DNA of 30,313 bases from DATFKA01 sp042095835 (lineage in GTDB: Bacteria; Bacteroidota; Bacteroidia; Chitinophagales; Saprospiraceae). Position 1 is the first letter of the stretch. Every line of letters starts with the position of its first letter. Shown in pieces: positions 7,681-16,207 of the stretch. The notes below the pieces were generated by a model. It was not told the origin of the DNA and did not search any database. It saw nothing but the letters and a program-made list of their open reading frames with translations. Made by a program: the position numbers and the translations under genes. The stretch spans positions 1 to 30,313 of the forward strand of contig JBELML010000074.1 in the NCBI GenBank assembly GCA_042095835.1. The letters are read 5' to 3'.

Positions 7681-8433
7681 ATGAAAATTATTCTATTTTT
7701 CTCCCTACTCCTGATAGGAGTTTTAGTAGGACAAAGCTGCTCTTCAGCAGCCCCAAAAGACCCAGCCCAAACCATAGTAGATGCGGCAATTAAAGCCCAT
7801 GGTGCGGATCAATTTGCCAAAAGTCAAGTTGAATTCACCTTTAGGGATCGGCAATACCGCGCAACTCGTGATGGTGGACAATACACCTACGAGCGCATCT
7901 GGGTAGATACCACCGGTAGTAACCACGATAGTCTTTCCAACGAAGGCTTCACAAAACACATCGATGGCCAATTGGTGCAAGTAGAAAAGGAAAAAGCAGA
8001 CGCTTATAGCAACTCCATCAATTCGGTCATTTATTTTGCCCAACTCCCCTACTTTCTCAACGATGCTGCTGTGATCAAAGCGTATATTGGCACTTCGACC
8101 ATTAAGGGAGAAGTCTACGACAAGGTCAAGGTAATTTTTGAGCAAGAAGGTGGTGGTAAAGATTTTGAAGACCAGTTTATCTATTGGTTCCACCAAGAAA
8201 AAAAGACCATGGATTATCTCGCTTATAACTACAAAACAGATGGCGGCGGCGCTCGATTCCGTGCAAGCTATAATGTAAGAGAGGTCAATGGTATTCGCTT
8301 TGCAGACTACATCAACCTGAAACCTAAGGACAAAAACAATCTAGCCGTCGAGACTTTTGACGCCTTATATGAGCAAGGAGAATTAATCGAATTATCTAGG
8401 ATCGAAACCGAGGATATCAAAGTAGAGTTATAA
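7681..8433 (+). CDS. Lipoprotein, DUF6503-like
   Basis: This 250-residue exported protein starts with a hydrophobic signal (IILFFSLLLIGVLVGQSC); the likely lipidated cysteine is C20. After SSAAPKDPAQTIVDAAIKAHG the mature domain alternates strands with conserved blocks (FTFRDRQYRATRDGG, YERIWVD, YFAQLPYFLNDAAV, INSVIYFAQL). These resemble the DUF6503 family of Bacteroidota, whose fold recalls outer-membrane lipoprotein carriers such as LolA. A TTG one codon earlier (7678) is possible, but ATG at 7681 is preferred. It is likely attached to the periplasmic membrane. Substrate and partners are unknown. It has its own promoter candidate at 7591. Confidence 0.65.
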   Translation: MKIILFFSLLLIGVLVGQSCSSAAPKDPAQTIVDAAIKAHGADQFAKSQVEFTFRDRQYRATRDGGQYTYERIWVDTTGSNHDSLSNEGFTKHIDGQLVQVEKEKADAYSNSINSVIYFAQLPYFLNDAAVIKAYIGTSTIKGEVYDKVKVIFEQEGGGKDFEDQFIYWFHQEKKTMDYLAYNYKTDGGGARFRASYNVREVNGIRFADYINLKPKDKNNLAVETFDALYEQGELIELSRIETEDIKVEL

Positions 8434-8441
8434 AACACAAA

Positions 8442-8468
8442 CGTCATTCTGAAAATTTCGAAATGACG
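8442..8468. terminator. Bidirectional terminator hairpin between convergent genes
   Basis: cgtcatt (8442-8448) pairs perfectly with aatgacg (8462-8468) around a 13-base loop. On the minus strand TTTGTGTTTTA follows, so it suits the PspA-like gene. On the plus strand it is 9 bases after the lipoprotein stop, with a weak T-rich tail (cttgcttt). Confidence 0.5.
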
Positions 8469-8509
8469 CTTGCTTTGAGGATAAAAGAATCGGTTCCCTA
8501 TATCGTTGC

Positions 8510-9541
8510 TTAAGAGCCGAATAGATTGTCATACTCATTGTTGCCTTTACCACCTGATCGCTCTTGCTTCTGTGGTCGAGCGACTGGACTGTCTAAGTCT
8601 AAAACATCGTTGGATGTCAATCCACCTTCCATCAGCATCAGGGTACTTTTCTTTTCCCACTCTTCGAGCATTTGTAAACCTTGCTCTTCGAAGAGACCAT
8701 TCTGGAGATCGACGCTATCCATAAAGCTGGAAGACATTTCCATGAATTGCTCCATCTCGCCTACCTTGCTGGCTACATCATCAGCTACGGCTTCCATCGC
8801 CATATCGAACATAGCTCGCTTATCGGGATCACCACTAATGACACTCATCGCTGACTTCATCGCCGAATGAGAAGTGCGAATGGCTTTGCGTTCTTGCTCT
8901 TTCAGTTTCACTTGATCCTTGGTATCTTCTAGTAAAATTTCAGAGTTGGTATGCATCTTGGCAAGGATGCGATACAGAACTTCCATTTTTTGATGAAGCG
9001 CGCTGTATTTTTGGTTGGTCTCTTTTAGGCGTGCTGCTTTGCGTGAAGAAAGCAGCATTTGCTTTTCCTTACCGGCATTACGAGCTGCCTGAGCCAGCTT
9101 CATATTCGTATCTATTTCTTTACCATTCTCATCGATCAGGTTCTGAATTTTCCGCATTTGACCTTTGATAGCACCAATCTGCTTGCGCATCTTAGCCAAA
9201 TTAGACTCTAGGTCACTAACGTAGTTTTTCAGAATGCCAATAGGATCGATGGTTACGAACCAGCCCGTCAAGGTTCGCATAATGCTTTTATACATATACC
9301 AAACCAGGTTGCGCATCCGAGGGTCTAATACCATGTATAAAATCACACCCAAGACGAGCAACATACCAGCTAGGTATAATACGTTTTGTGCTAATCCAAT
9401 TAGTAACGGCATAAAGGTAACCAATAAATAACCTCCGCCTAAGATTAAGCCAATCATAAATAAGGCACCAGTAATACCTTCGGGTCTACGCCAAAATGAT
9501 TTCGATTTCTTTTCTGTAGGAAATTGAGGAGAATCTGCCAT
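8510..9541 (-). CDS. Membrane-anchored PspA/IM30-like coiled-coil protein
   Basis: This 343-residue protein has two adjacent membrane helices at the N-terminus (about 23-45 and 50-70: GALFMIGLILGGGYLLVTF and LYLAGMLLVLGVILYMVL). A long coiled coil follows (about 100-240: SDLESNLAKMRKQIGAIKGQ and onward) that recalls PspA/IM30 helices 2-3, then an acidic C-terminal region ending in NEYDNLFGS. True PspA lacks the membrane helices, so this is at most a relative. ATG at 9541 is chosen over a TTG two codons upstream. The upstream coiled-coil gene ends 26 bases away, so the two are probably one operon. A role in membrane integrity or stress is inference from the resemblance. Confidence 0.55.
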   Translation of the reverse strand: MADSPQFPTEKKSKSFWRRPEGITGALFMIGLILGGGYLLVTFMPLLIGLAQNVLYLAGMLLVLGVILYMVLDPRMRNLVWYMYKSIMRTLTGWFVTIDPIGILKNYVSDLESNLAKMRKQIGAIKGQMRKIQNLIDENGKEIDTNMKLAQAARNAGKEKQMLLSSRKAARLKETNQKYSALHQKMEVLYRILAKMHTNSEILLEDTKDQVKLKEQERKAIRTSHSAMKSAMSVISGDPDKRAMFDMAMEAVADDVASKVGEMEQFMEMSSSFMDSVDLQNGLFEEQGLQMLEEWEKKSTLMLMEGGLTSNDVLDLDSPVARPQKQERSGGKGNNEYDNLFGS

Positions 9542-9567
9542 ATGCAAATATTTTAAGTTTGTTCGTT

Positions 9568-10125
9568 TTATATATTCAGGTAAATACCCATTGCTTCGAT
9601 ATCTTTATCGATAGCATTCAGAAGGCTTTGTAAGGTTAATTCAAATCCATCTTTGGTTGATTCGATTTTATCTTTGGCCTTTTGGATGACATCATCCTGG
9701 CGCTCGATAGCGTCTTGATTGTTAGCAATTTTTGATTCGAGTTGGGCGATCTTTTGCTTAAAATCTTCGATTTGCTTTTTGAGTGTTTCCAGTTCTTGCT
9801 CCTTGGCGTGCACTCTTTGGTGGATTTGCTTTTGTAGTGCTGCATCAAATTGCACTTTTTCATTCATCAGCACTTTCTTGTAATGCTCTGCGGTTTTCAA
9901 TAATTTATCCTTGGTCAGTCCAAGCGTTGAAGCAGTGGCATAAGCAGACTTAAAAGCCGTCTCCTCTTCCATATTCATCGCCTCGAGCGCCAATAGAGAT
10001 TGCTTGAACTCGATGTAGTCGAAACCTGGTAAATTATTCTTCTCCAATGCAGTCGTCAAGAACTGGATACTCTTCTCATCCAATCCATGGTCTTTTCCAA
10101 ATAAGTCTTTTAATCGTTTTTGCAT
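9568..10125 (-). CDS. Soluble coiled-coil protein, partner of the PspA-like protein
   Basis: This 185-residue protein has no signal peptide or membrane helix. The first ~85 residues are predicted helical and globular (LTTALEKNNLPGFDYIEFKQ, ATASTLGLTKDKLLKTAEHY). Residues ~95-165 form a continuous heptad coiled coil (KEQELETLKKQIEDFKQKIA, LESKIANNQDAIERQDDVI). It is first in a two-gene unit with the membrane-anchored PspA-like protein, 26 bases apart, so the two coiled coils may pair. I do not recognise a named family. The start ATG at 10125 is the only good one. Confidence 0.55.
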   Translation of the reverse strand: MQKRLKDLFGKDHGLDEKSIQFLTTALEKNNLPGFDYIEFKQSLLALEAMNMEEETAFKSAYATASTLGLTKDKLLKTAEHYKKVLMNEKVQFDAALQKQIHQRVHAKEQELETLKKQIEDFKQKIAQLESKIANNQDAIERQDDVIQKAKDKIESTKDGFELTLQSLLNAIDKDIEAMGIYLNI

Positions 10126-10155
10126 ATTGATGCTGGGTGGAATATTTATTATTAG

Positions 10156-10196
10156 ATCTTAGCCGCTTATCCAATAAGCCGCTTCAGCTCTAAGAT
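10156..10196 (-). terminator. Hairpin between sbcC and the coiled-coil gene
   Basis: Outer arms atcttag (10156-10162) and ctaagat (10090+ register, 10190-10196) pair perfectly, with an inner gcttat/ataagc stem (10165-10170 / 10174-10179). No strong T-run follows on the minus strand, so it may be a weak or factor-assisted terminator for sbcC. Confidence 0.35.
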
Positions 10197-10299
10197 ACTG
10201 GAAATAATGATTCTACAAAATAACACAAACTAGTATTAATTGGATGTTATTTTTCGATAGCTCAGGATCAATCGCCGACCAAGCCAAGTGGCCTTTCGT

Positions 10300-13200
10300 T
10301 TAACCCAAAATATCTACCCTACTAAAGCCATCGCTATTCTTCTGTACTTGTATCTGGATGCTAATCCGCTCTTTCAATTCTCGAACGTGCGAAATGATTC
10401 CAATCGTCTTGCCGCTGGCCTGTAGATTCTCTAAAGTTGAGATGGCCAAATCAAGGCTATGCTCATCTAAGGTCCCAAATCCTTCATCAATAAAGAGCGA
10501 TTGAATCTGTGCATGGCGCCCAGCTAGATCAGACAAACCTAGGGCCAAGGCCAGGCTCACCAAAAACTGCTCTCCTCCGGATAAGGTGTTGATCGACCGA
10601 TGATGATTCGCCTGAAAGGTATCGATAATCTCTATTGTCAAATCTTCATGAGCGGGTTTGTGTAGCAAATAGCGCCCGTGCAATTGCTGTAGATGCACAT
10701 TGGCGATCTGGGTTAATTGTGCCAAGGTTAAACCCTGAGCAAAGGTTCTGAATTTTTTTCCATCAGCTGAACCGATAATTTCACTCAGTGCAGCCCAACG
10801 GACCAACTCCACTTTTTGGGTGCGGTGCCGATCGAGCAGTTGCTTTTGTTCCTTTTGTTTGCTTTTATGGTCTTTTAGTTTTTCGGAGATTGCACCTTTT
10901 TGTAATAAGGTCTCCTGATAGGCCGTATCCAATTCCTCTTTCTGCCTTTGCAAGTCATCTTTAGGTACTACTTTGCTTAATGCTTTCAGGAGTTCCTCCT
11001 GCTGGGCGGTTTGTTCCTGAATTAAACTTTGCAGGCGAATCTGTTCTTTATCCAGTTGATCCTTTTTACTGCGGATAGTCGCTTCCTCAACATCATTGAG
11101 TAAGTGGCCTTCCAGCTCGTCTAAAGATGCCAAGCCCTGCTGTTGGATTTGTTCTAAAAGCTTATCGCCCTGCTCTTTAGTAGAGTCGTCTAGAACCTGA
11201 AGCTTTTCTTGAGCAGTTTTATTGCTTTGCAAAAGGTTATAGATTTCTTTCTCTATTTCTTTGGCCGTGTCCTTTAATTGTTGTGCTGCTAAGCCTTTAT
11301 CGTCGATGGATTTTCGGAAAGCTTTTTCAGCTAGTACCGGATCCTGATCTCCCAGCAAGTCAAAGCGATTTTTGCTCAGCTGATCAATCTCTGCCAGGTC
11401 TTTGTCCAATTGAGCTTCGAGCAAGGCTTTTTGCTCTCGCTGCGCTTTTATTTGTTCGGTAAGATTAGCAATGTCCTGAGTTTTTTGCTTCACCTGCTCC
11501 TCAGAGGTTTGATATTGGTGTTGTTGTTGCAAAAAATCTGTATTGATTTGCGCAAGCTGACTCCCTAATTGTAGGTATGCTGGCGCACTGAGATCGAGCC
11601 GGTACTGCTCAACAATGGATTGCAGCCTTGAGCTTAGGTCCTCGTATTCTTTTTTAATACGCTGCCCTTTTTCAATAATATCTTGCTCATTCTTCTCGCC
11701 CCATTCCAGCTCTTTTTGTCCCACTTCTAGCGCCTTCTGTGCCTCTTGCAGTTCCTTTTCCGTTTGATCCAACTGGTCGTGAAGTTGAGCCAATAGAGCC
11801 CTATTGGATTTACTATCCTTTAGCTGCTGATCTATATCCTTGATTTGGGCCGACAAATGCATAGCAGATTGCACCTCAAAGCTTTGCTCCACAAAAAAGG
11901 TCTGCCAAACAGAAGAAAGCCCCAACTCTATACCTTCAATCCGGCCCTTTTTCTCACTGAGCGTCTCTCTTCGAAGTTTGATCGCCTCCGATATCCTACC
12001 ATGCTCTGCGATCAATTTATGATAATCGAGACGCGTCTCCTCAAATTGCTCATTTATCCGTTCAAAATCTAATTTTGCTTGATTGACAAAAGGTTGAATA
12101 CCGTGCGCTCGAAAAGGATGATGCGTGGCGCCACAGATCGGGCAGGGCTCTCCTTCTTGGAGTTTAGCGCGATCTTTTTCATAATTCGCAATGAGCTGTT
12201 GTTGCTCGTAAATATTTCTTTTATAATTCCTACTCTCTTCCAGCCAGTCCATCTCATCTAGGAAATTGAGTACTTGTTCGCTCAAGATTTGATCTTCTTT
12301 CTTCAAGCCATCTAGGATCTCTTCTTCTTGGTCAATTGCTTGGAGTAAAGCCTCATATTGTTCCAGTCCATCAACGGCCTTTTGCAGTTTTTTGAACAGT
12401 TCATCTTTTTCACTGATTTCCTGATCCAACTGCCTTAATAGTGTGCTTCTTTCATCTACAAAATAATCTGGGCTTTGGGCTTTAAAATCAGCCAATTGTT
12501 TGATCCTTTGCTGCCTCAGATTTTGAGTTTGCTGCTCGAATTGTTTAACCCTTGCTTGCTGTTCTTGGGTATATTGTTTGACCTCTTTGAGTGCTTTGCG
12601 GGCTTCTTGTAGCTCTGCTTTAATCTGCTTGAATTGGACTACTTTCTCCTGGATGTATTGAAGTGATTGCCCAAGTTCCGACAAATAATCGTGATCGAGT
12701 AGCCACTTAGACAAGTCGGCTACTTGCTTTTTTTCTTGATCAATTTGGCTAGAAAGTTGCTCCAATTTTTCCTCCAATTGCAATAGACGATTGCCGGCAG
12801 CTTCAATAGCAATACGTCGATCTTTCAGTGGTTGACGCTTTACAGAAAGGGAAGTATCTAATGCTTTAGCCTGTTCCCAAATCGTTTTTTGAGATTCGAG
12901 CTGCTCCTTTAGGGCTTCTAAATCTTGCGTTTGTACTGCAATGCCTTTTTGAGCATTTAGCAAATCTTCCTGAAAAAGCTTGGCCTGTTGCTCATTTCCC
13001 TGGATTTGGGTCTTGGTGGTTTGGGCTGCTGTTCGATTATTTTTCCATTGATCATATTGCCGTAGAAAAGGTCTCAATTTTTCGAAGGTAGCTAATCTAT
13101 CGAAGGCGGCTTGAGCAGCGGCGTAGCTTTCCTGATTAGCTTGTAGGCTATGTCGGGTCTCTGTTGATTTTTGACCTAGGCTCGCTAGAGAATCGTACTG

Positions 13201-13941
13201 TTTCAGGTGTTGGTTGACCTCCTGTAGTGCAAGCTGCTGTTTTTTCACTTGCTGAGACAAGTCTTGCTCCTGCTGCGCTAAGGCGTCTACTTCCTCTGGT
13301 GTCAATAAAGCGGTGGCCTTGATCTGGAGATCGAGTTGCTCCAATTGACTGCGTTCTAGTTTTTCTCTTTGGTAGGCTGCTTCAGAAATTTGGGAATAGA
13401 TTTCTGTGCCGGTTATTCTTTCTAGTAAATCACTCCGCTCTCTTTCATCGGACTGTAAGAAAGCAGCAAAATCACCTTGGGCGAGCAATACCGACCGCTT
13501 AAAGCGCTGATAATCCAGCTTGGTGATCTGCTCAACTTGTTCGTTGACTTCATTAATTTTTTCAGCAATAATGTCAAAAACCTGATTTTCTTCGTCCCAG
13601 ATAGCCAATTCCCGTTTGGGACCTTGAATCTTTCCATCTACTTTCCCACGTGCTCTGTGCAGGGTCCATTTGGCAAGATAGCGATTGGCATTATGCTCAA
13701 AAACGACCTCCGCAAGACATTCGGTAGCGCCATAAGAAAGCACCTCTTTGACATCTTTATTACGCGGGACTTTGCCATATAGTGCAAGCGTAATAGCATC
13801 TAATAGGGTCGTTTTCCCTGCACCGGTATCTCCAGTAATCGCAAACAAACCCGTATTCCCCAAAGGAGGCTTATCGAAATCGATGTTGACCTCCGATTTC
13901 AAGGAATTTAAGTTTTTGATATGGATGCTGGTGATGCGCAT
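10300..13941 (-). CDS. sbcC: SbcC, ATPase subunit of the SbcCD (Mre11-Rad50-like) nuclease
   Basis: This 1213-residue SMC-like ATPase partners the SbcD nuclease. The complex opens hairpins and trims protein-blocked or broken double-strand DNA ends. The Walker A is GDTGAGKT (37-44), the zinc hook CPICG is at 600-604 in the middle of two very long coiled coils, the ABC signature LSGGEQ is at 1120-1125, and Walker B (LFIDEGFG) is at 1149-1156. All key residues are present. The protein is somewhat longer than Escherichia coli SbcC (about 1050), and the extra length is in the Gln/Glu-rich coiled-coil arms. It follows sbcD in the same direction, but 214 bases separate them, most of it occupied by an unusual open stretch. 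That is wider than usual for this operon. Confidence 0.95.
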   Translation of the reverse strand: MRITSIHIKNLNSLKSEVNIDFDKPPLGNTGLFAITGDTGAGKTTLLDAITLALYGKVPRNKDVKEVLSYGATECLAEVVFEHNANRYLAKWTLHRARGKVDGKIQGPKRELAIWDEENQVFDIIAEKINEVNEQVEQITKLDYQRFKRSVLLAQGDFAAFLQSDERERSDLLERITGTEIYSQISEAAYQREKLERSQLEQLDLQIKATALLTPEEVDALAQQEQDLSQQVKKQQLALQEVNQHLKQYDSLASLGQKSTETRHSLQANQESYAAAQAAFDRLATFEKLRPFLRQYDQWKNNRTAAQTTKTQIQGNEQQAKLFQEDLLNAQKGIAVQTQDLEALKEQLESQKTIWEQAKALDTSLSVKRQPLKDRRIAIEAAGNRLLQLEEKLEQLSSQIDQEKKQVADLSKWLLDHDYLSELGQSLQYIQEKVVQFKQIKAELQEARKALKEVKQYTQEQQARVKQFEQQTQNLRQQRIKQLADFKAQSPDYFVDERSTLLRQLDQEISEKDELFKKLQKAVDGLEQYEALLQAIDQEEEILDGLKKEDQILSEQVLNFLDEMDWLEESRNYKRNIYEQQQLIANYEKDRAKLQEGEPCPICGATHHPFRAHGIQPFVNQAKLDFERINEQFEETRLDYHKLIAEHGRISEAIKLRRETLSEKKGRIEGIELGLSSVWQTFFVEQSFEVQSAMHLSAQIKDIDQQLKDSKSNRALLAQLHDQLDQTEKELQEAQKALEVGQKELEWGEKNEQDIIEKGQRIKKEYEDLSSRLQSIVEQYRLDLSAPAYLQLGSQLAQINTDFLQQQHQYQTSEEQVKQKTQDIANLTEQIKAQREQKALLEAQLDKDLAEIDQLSKNRFDLLGDQDPVLAEKAFRKSIDDKGLAAQQLKDTAKEIEKEIYNLLQSNKTAQEKLQVLDDSTKEQGDKLLEQIQQQGLASLDELEGHLLNDVEEATIRSKKDQLDKEQIRLQSLIQEQTAQQEELLKALSKVVPKDDLQRQKEELDTAYQETLLQKGAISEKLKDHKSKQKEQKQLLDRHRTQKVELVRWAALSEIIGSADGKKFRTFAQGLTLAQLTQIANVHLQQLHGRYLLHKPAHEDLTIEIIDTFQANHHRSINTLSGGEQFLVSLALALGLSDLAGRHAQIQSLFIDEGFGTLDEHSLDLAISTLENLQASGKTIGIISHVRELKERISIQIQVQKNSDGFSRVDILG

Positions 13942-13987
13942 GAGGTCAATAGCTATATTTTCAGATTAGGAATGAATCAATAATAAA

Positions 13988-14155
13988 TTAAACATCTTTA
14001 CTTGTTCTTTTGCCGCCCAGTTTCGTTAAAAAGCCTCGTTGATGCGCTGCATCGCCTGCGTTTTTTGCCTCACTGAACAGCAAAATACCTGCGTAAATCT
14101 TGTATACTTTATTAATGCCCCATTCCTTAGAGTTGTGTTTATGTGAATTAACTAA
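13988..14155 (-). other. 55-codon open stretch in frame after the sbcD stop
   Basis: Immediately after the sbcD TAA (14158-14156) the same frame stays open for 55 codons to a TAA at 13990-13988. It reads coding-like: NSKEWGINKVYKIYAG, LLFSEAKNAGDAAHQRG, then FLTKLGGKRTSKDV. It has no in-frame ATG, GTG or TTG near its beginning and does not resemble any SbcD tail I know. I recall very similar peptides as recurring spurious translations in Bacteroidota, so a dispersed repeat inserted between sbcD and sbcC is the likeliest reading. No second copy was found in this window. Confidence 0.4.
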
Positions 14156-15379
14156 TTATAAATGCTGCTCAGCTGCCCAATCTTGTAACTCCATAAAAGT
14201 CATTTCCAGTTCCTCCATATTCTCGGGAGCTGTTCCAAACTCTAGGCATTTTTTTCGGAATACTTCTAGCACTTCAATCTCTTCCAATTGCACCAATGAG
14301 GTCATTGACTCCTGAACTTCGGTCTTTCTAAGTATACGGAGTTTTAATATCTCTACACCTAAATCGTCTGCCATAGCATACAATTCATCTGCTGCGGAGG
14401 GCAAAATGGTCTCGGTTTCTATGATGATCTCCATCCAAGGATTGAGCTCATTTTTATGCTTTTCAGCAAAAGAGGATATCTTCTTTTTAACTGCTTCAAA
14501 ATTTCCTCTTAGCGTTTTTAGTCTTCTGAAAGTGGGCAGCGCTATTGGACTGATTTTCTTCAATTTTTTATGCTCAAAATCGAGTATAAAAACACTTTTC
14601 TCATCTTTGGTCTCACTAAAACTTAAGGGAATAATTGAGCCTGAATAGCGGATATGAGACTGCCCACCAATCATCTGGGCACGGTGGATATGTCCCAGAG
14701 CGACGTAATCAAACAGCTCCGAAAAATGCTGCGCTTTGATATTTTCTTTATTACCTATATATATGTTGTCCTGCTTCCCTGAAACCTCCGCGCCAGAAGC
14801 GTAAAGATGACCAGTCACAATAATGGGAATATCCTGATCTTTGTAGGGTTTTACCAGGGCCGCCACTTGCTCGTAATGATCTCGTATACCTTCTTTAATC
14901 CTTTCAATTCGAGCAATCCCTGTTTCGCCAGCCACTGCTTTTTTGAGATCGCGATCTCGAAGAAATGGCACCGCAGCGACGACGGCTTCCAAGGCTCCTT
15001 GTGCATCTTTGAGTAAGATGATTTCATCTTGCAATTGCTCTGGTACTGCTCCAACGACATAAACATTTAGTGCCTCTAGAAGGTCCTTGGGAGCCTCTAA
15101 CATAGTAGGCGAGTCGTGATTACCTCCTGTGATGACTATATGTCTGCATTGGGTTTGCTGTAGGCGAGTGAGAAAATTGTAGTATAAGCGACGAGCGTAA
15201 TTGGGTGGACTACCAATATCAAAGACATCTCCCGCTACCACCAATACATCAACAGCTTGTGCTACGATGCAATCGAACAGCCAGTCCAAGGCCAAGCTAT
15301 GTTCCTGCAATCGATCCTTGGTGATAAATTTCTGGCCTAAGTGCCAATCAGAGGTGTGGAGAAGTTTTATTGATTTAAT
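14156..15379 (-). CDS. sbcD: SbcD, nuclease subunit of the SbcCD complex
   Basis: This is a calcineurin-like metallophosphoesterase of about 407 residues. With SbcC it cuts DNA ends and hairpins in double-strand-break repair. The metal-binding motifs are in order: SDWHLG (residues 10-15 in extended numbering), VVAGDVFDIGSPPN, ITGGNHDSP, IVTGHLY and LGHIHRA. The first motif, needed for activity, lies upstream of every in-frame ATG, GTG and TTG; the first such codon (TTG at 15310) would remove it. The frame is open upstream to a TAG at 15409, so translation must start at a near-cognate codon: ATT at 15379, or ATA at 15370, which sits exactly where the usual Met of MKLLHTSDWHLG belongs. The NrtR-like gene ends 30 bases upstream and sbcC follows. 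Confidence 0.9.
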   Translation of the reverse strand: MKSIKLLHTSDWHLGQKFITKDRLQEHSLALDWLFDCIVAQAVDVLVVAGDVFDIGSPPNYARRLYYNFLTRLQQTQCRHIVITGGNHDSPTMLEAPKDLLEALNVYVVGAVPEQLQDEIILLKDAQGALEAVVAAVPFLRDRDLKKAVAGETGIARIERIKEGIRDHYEQVAALVKPYKDQDIPIIVTGHLYASGAEVSGKQDNIYIGNKENIKAQHFSELFDYVALGHIHRAQMIGGQSHIRYSGSIIPLSFSETKDEKSVFILDFEHKKLKKISPIALPTFRRLKTLRGNFEAVKKKISSFAEKHKNELNPWMEIIIETETILPSAADELYAMADDLGVEILKLRILRKTEVQESMTSLVQLEEIEVLEVFRKKCLEFGTAPENMEELEMTFMELQDWAAEQHL

Positions 15380-15409
15380 AATACAAAGATATATTGTTAA
15401 ATAATTGGA

Positions 15410-16141
15410 CTACTTCGGTATTTTTATTTCAAAGTTAATACCCCGCTTGATGAGGTCTTCCTGCTTGAGTTTTTCTAACTCTAAATATCTACTTTTATTA
15501 AAAGAATACAATTTTGCAGGTCGATGGGCAACGCCCTCTTGGATGCCTACTTCCTCAAGAATACCCATATCTTGGATTTTCTTCCTAAAGTTCCGTTTGT
15601 TTAATGGTTCGGCAGCTCCCAAGATAGTCTCATACAGCTTTTGAAGTTGGCTTAGCGTAAACTGTTCTGGAAGTAATTCAAAGCCAATGGGCTGATACTG
15701 CACCTTGGCTCGTAAACGCGCGAGGGCTACCTGAAATATGGAGGCGTGATCAAAAGCGAGGTCCGGCAAAGCTTCTACGTCGAACCAAGCAGCATTAGAA
15801 GCATCCGAGCTGGCTTTTATCTGGTGCTGAGAAAGATTAACCAGCGCATAATAGGCTACACTAATCACCCGTCCTCTAGGGTCACGATCTGGCGCACCAA
15901 AAGTAAATAACTGCTCAATAAATACGTCTCTCACGCCCGTTTCTTCCTCTAGTTCGCGCAGTGCAGCAGCTTCTAAGGTTTCCTTCATATCCACAAAACC
16001 ACCAGGTAGCGCCCATTTCCCTTTATAAGGCGGGCGACCTCTCTCAATGAGTAGTACCTTTAGGACGGAACTGACGTCTAAACCAAAGATGATACAATCT
16101 ACAGTCACCGACGGTCGTGGATAATCATAAGTGTAAGGCAT
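15410..16141 (-). CDS. NrtR-like NUDIX-domain transcriptional regulator
   Basis: This 243-residue protein has a NUDIX domain followed by a winged-helix domain, the layout of NrtR (COG4111) regulators of NAD metabolism, which bind ADP-ribose. The NUDIX box is intact (GFVDMKETLEAAALRELEEE then TGV), so hydrolase activity is possible. The DNA-binding part covers about residues 145-225 (FTLSQLQKLYETILGAAEPL, KRNFRKKIQDMGIL). ATG at 16141 (MPYTYDYPRPSVTVD) is chosen over an upstream TTG. It lies 30 bases before sbcD in the same direction and is divergent from the exported-protein gene at 16208. No NAD biosynthesis gene is in the window, so its targets are unknown; a sugar-responsive relative cannot be excluded. 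Confidence 0.8.
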   Translation of the reverse strand: MPYTYDYPRPSVTVDCIIFGLDVSSVLKVLLIERGRPPYKGKWALPGGFVDMKETLEAAALRELEEETGVRDVFIEQLFTFGAPDRDPRGRVISVAYYALVNLSQHQIKASSDASNAAWFDVEALPDLAFDHASIFQVALARLRAKVQYQPIGFELLPEQFTLSQLQKLYETILGAAEPLNKRNFRKKIQDMGILEEVGIQEGVAHRPAKLYSFNKSRYLELEKLKQEDLIKRGINFEIKIPK

Positions 16142-16207
16142 AATTATTTTATTGGCGCACAACTTTCAACTGGTATTATACGTCTTTTTTTAAACTCAAC
16201 AAATTCT

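Noticed and set aside
7744..8196. Minus-strand frame of 150 codons within the lipoprotein gene
   Set aside because: It is a shadow of the plus-strand coding sequence; the plus frame has a signal peptide and family-like blocks.
15308..15310. TTG at 15310 as the sbcD start
   Set aside because: It would remove the SDWHLG metal-binding motif that every active SbcD needs.
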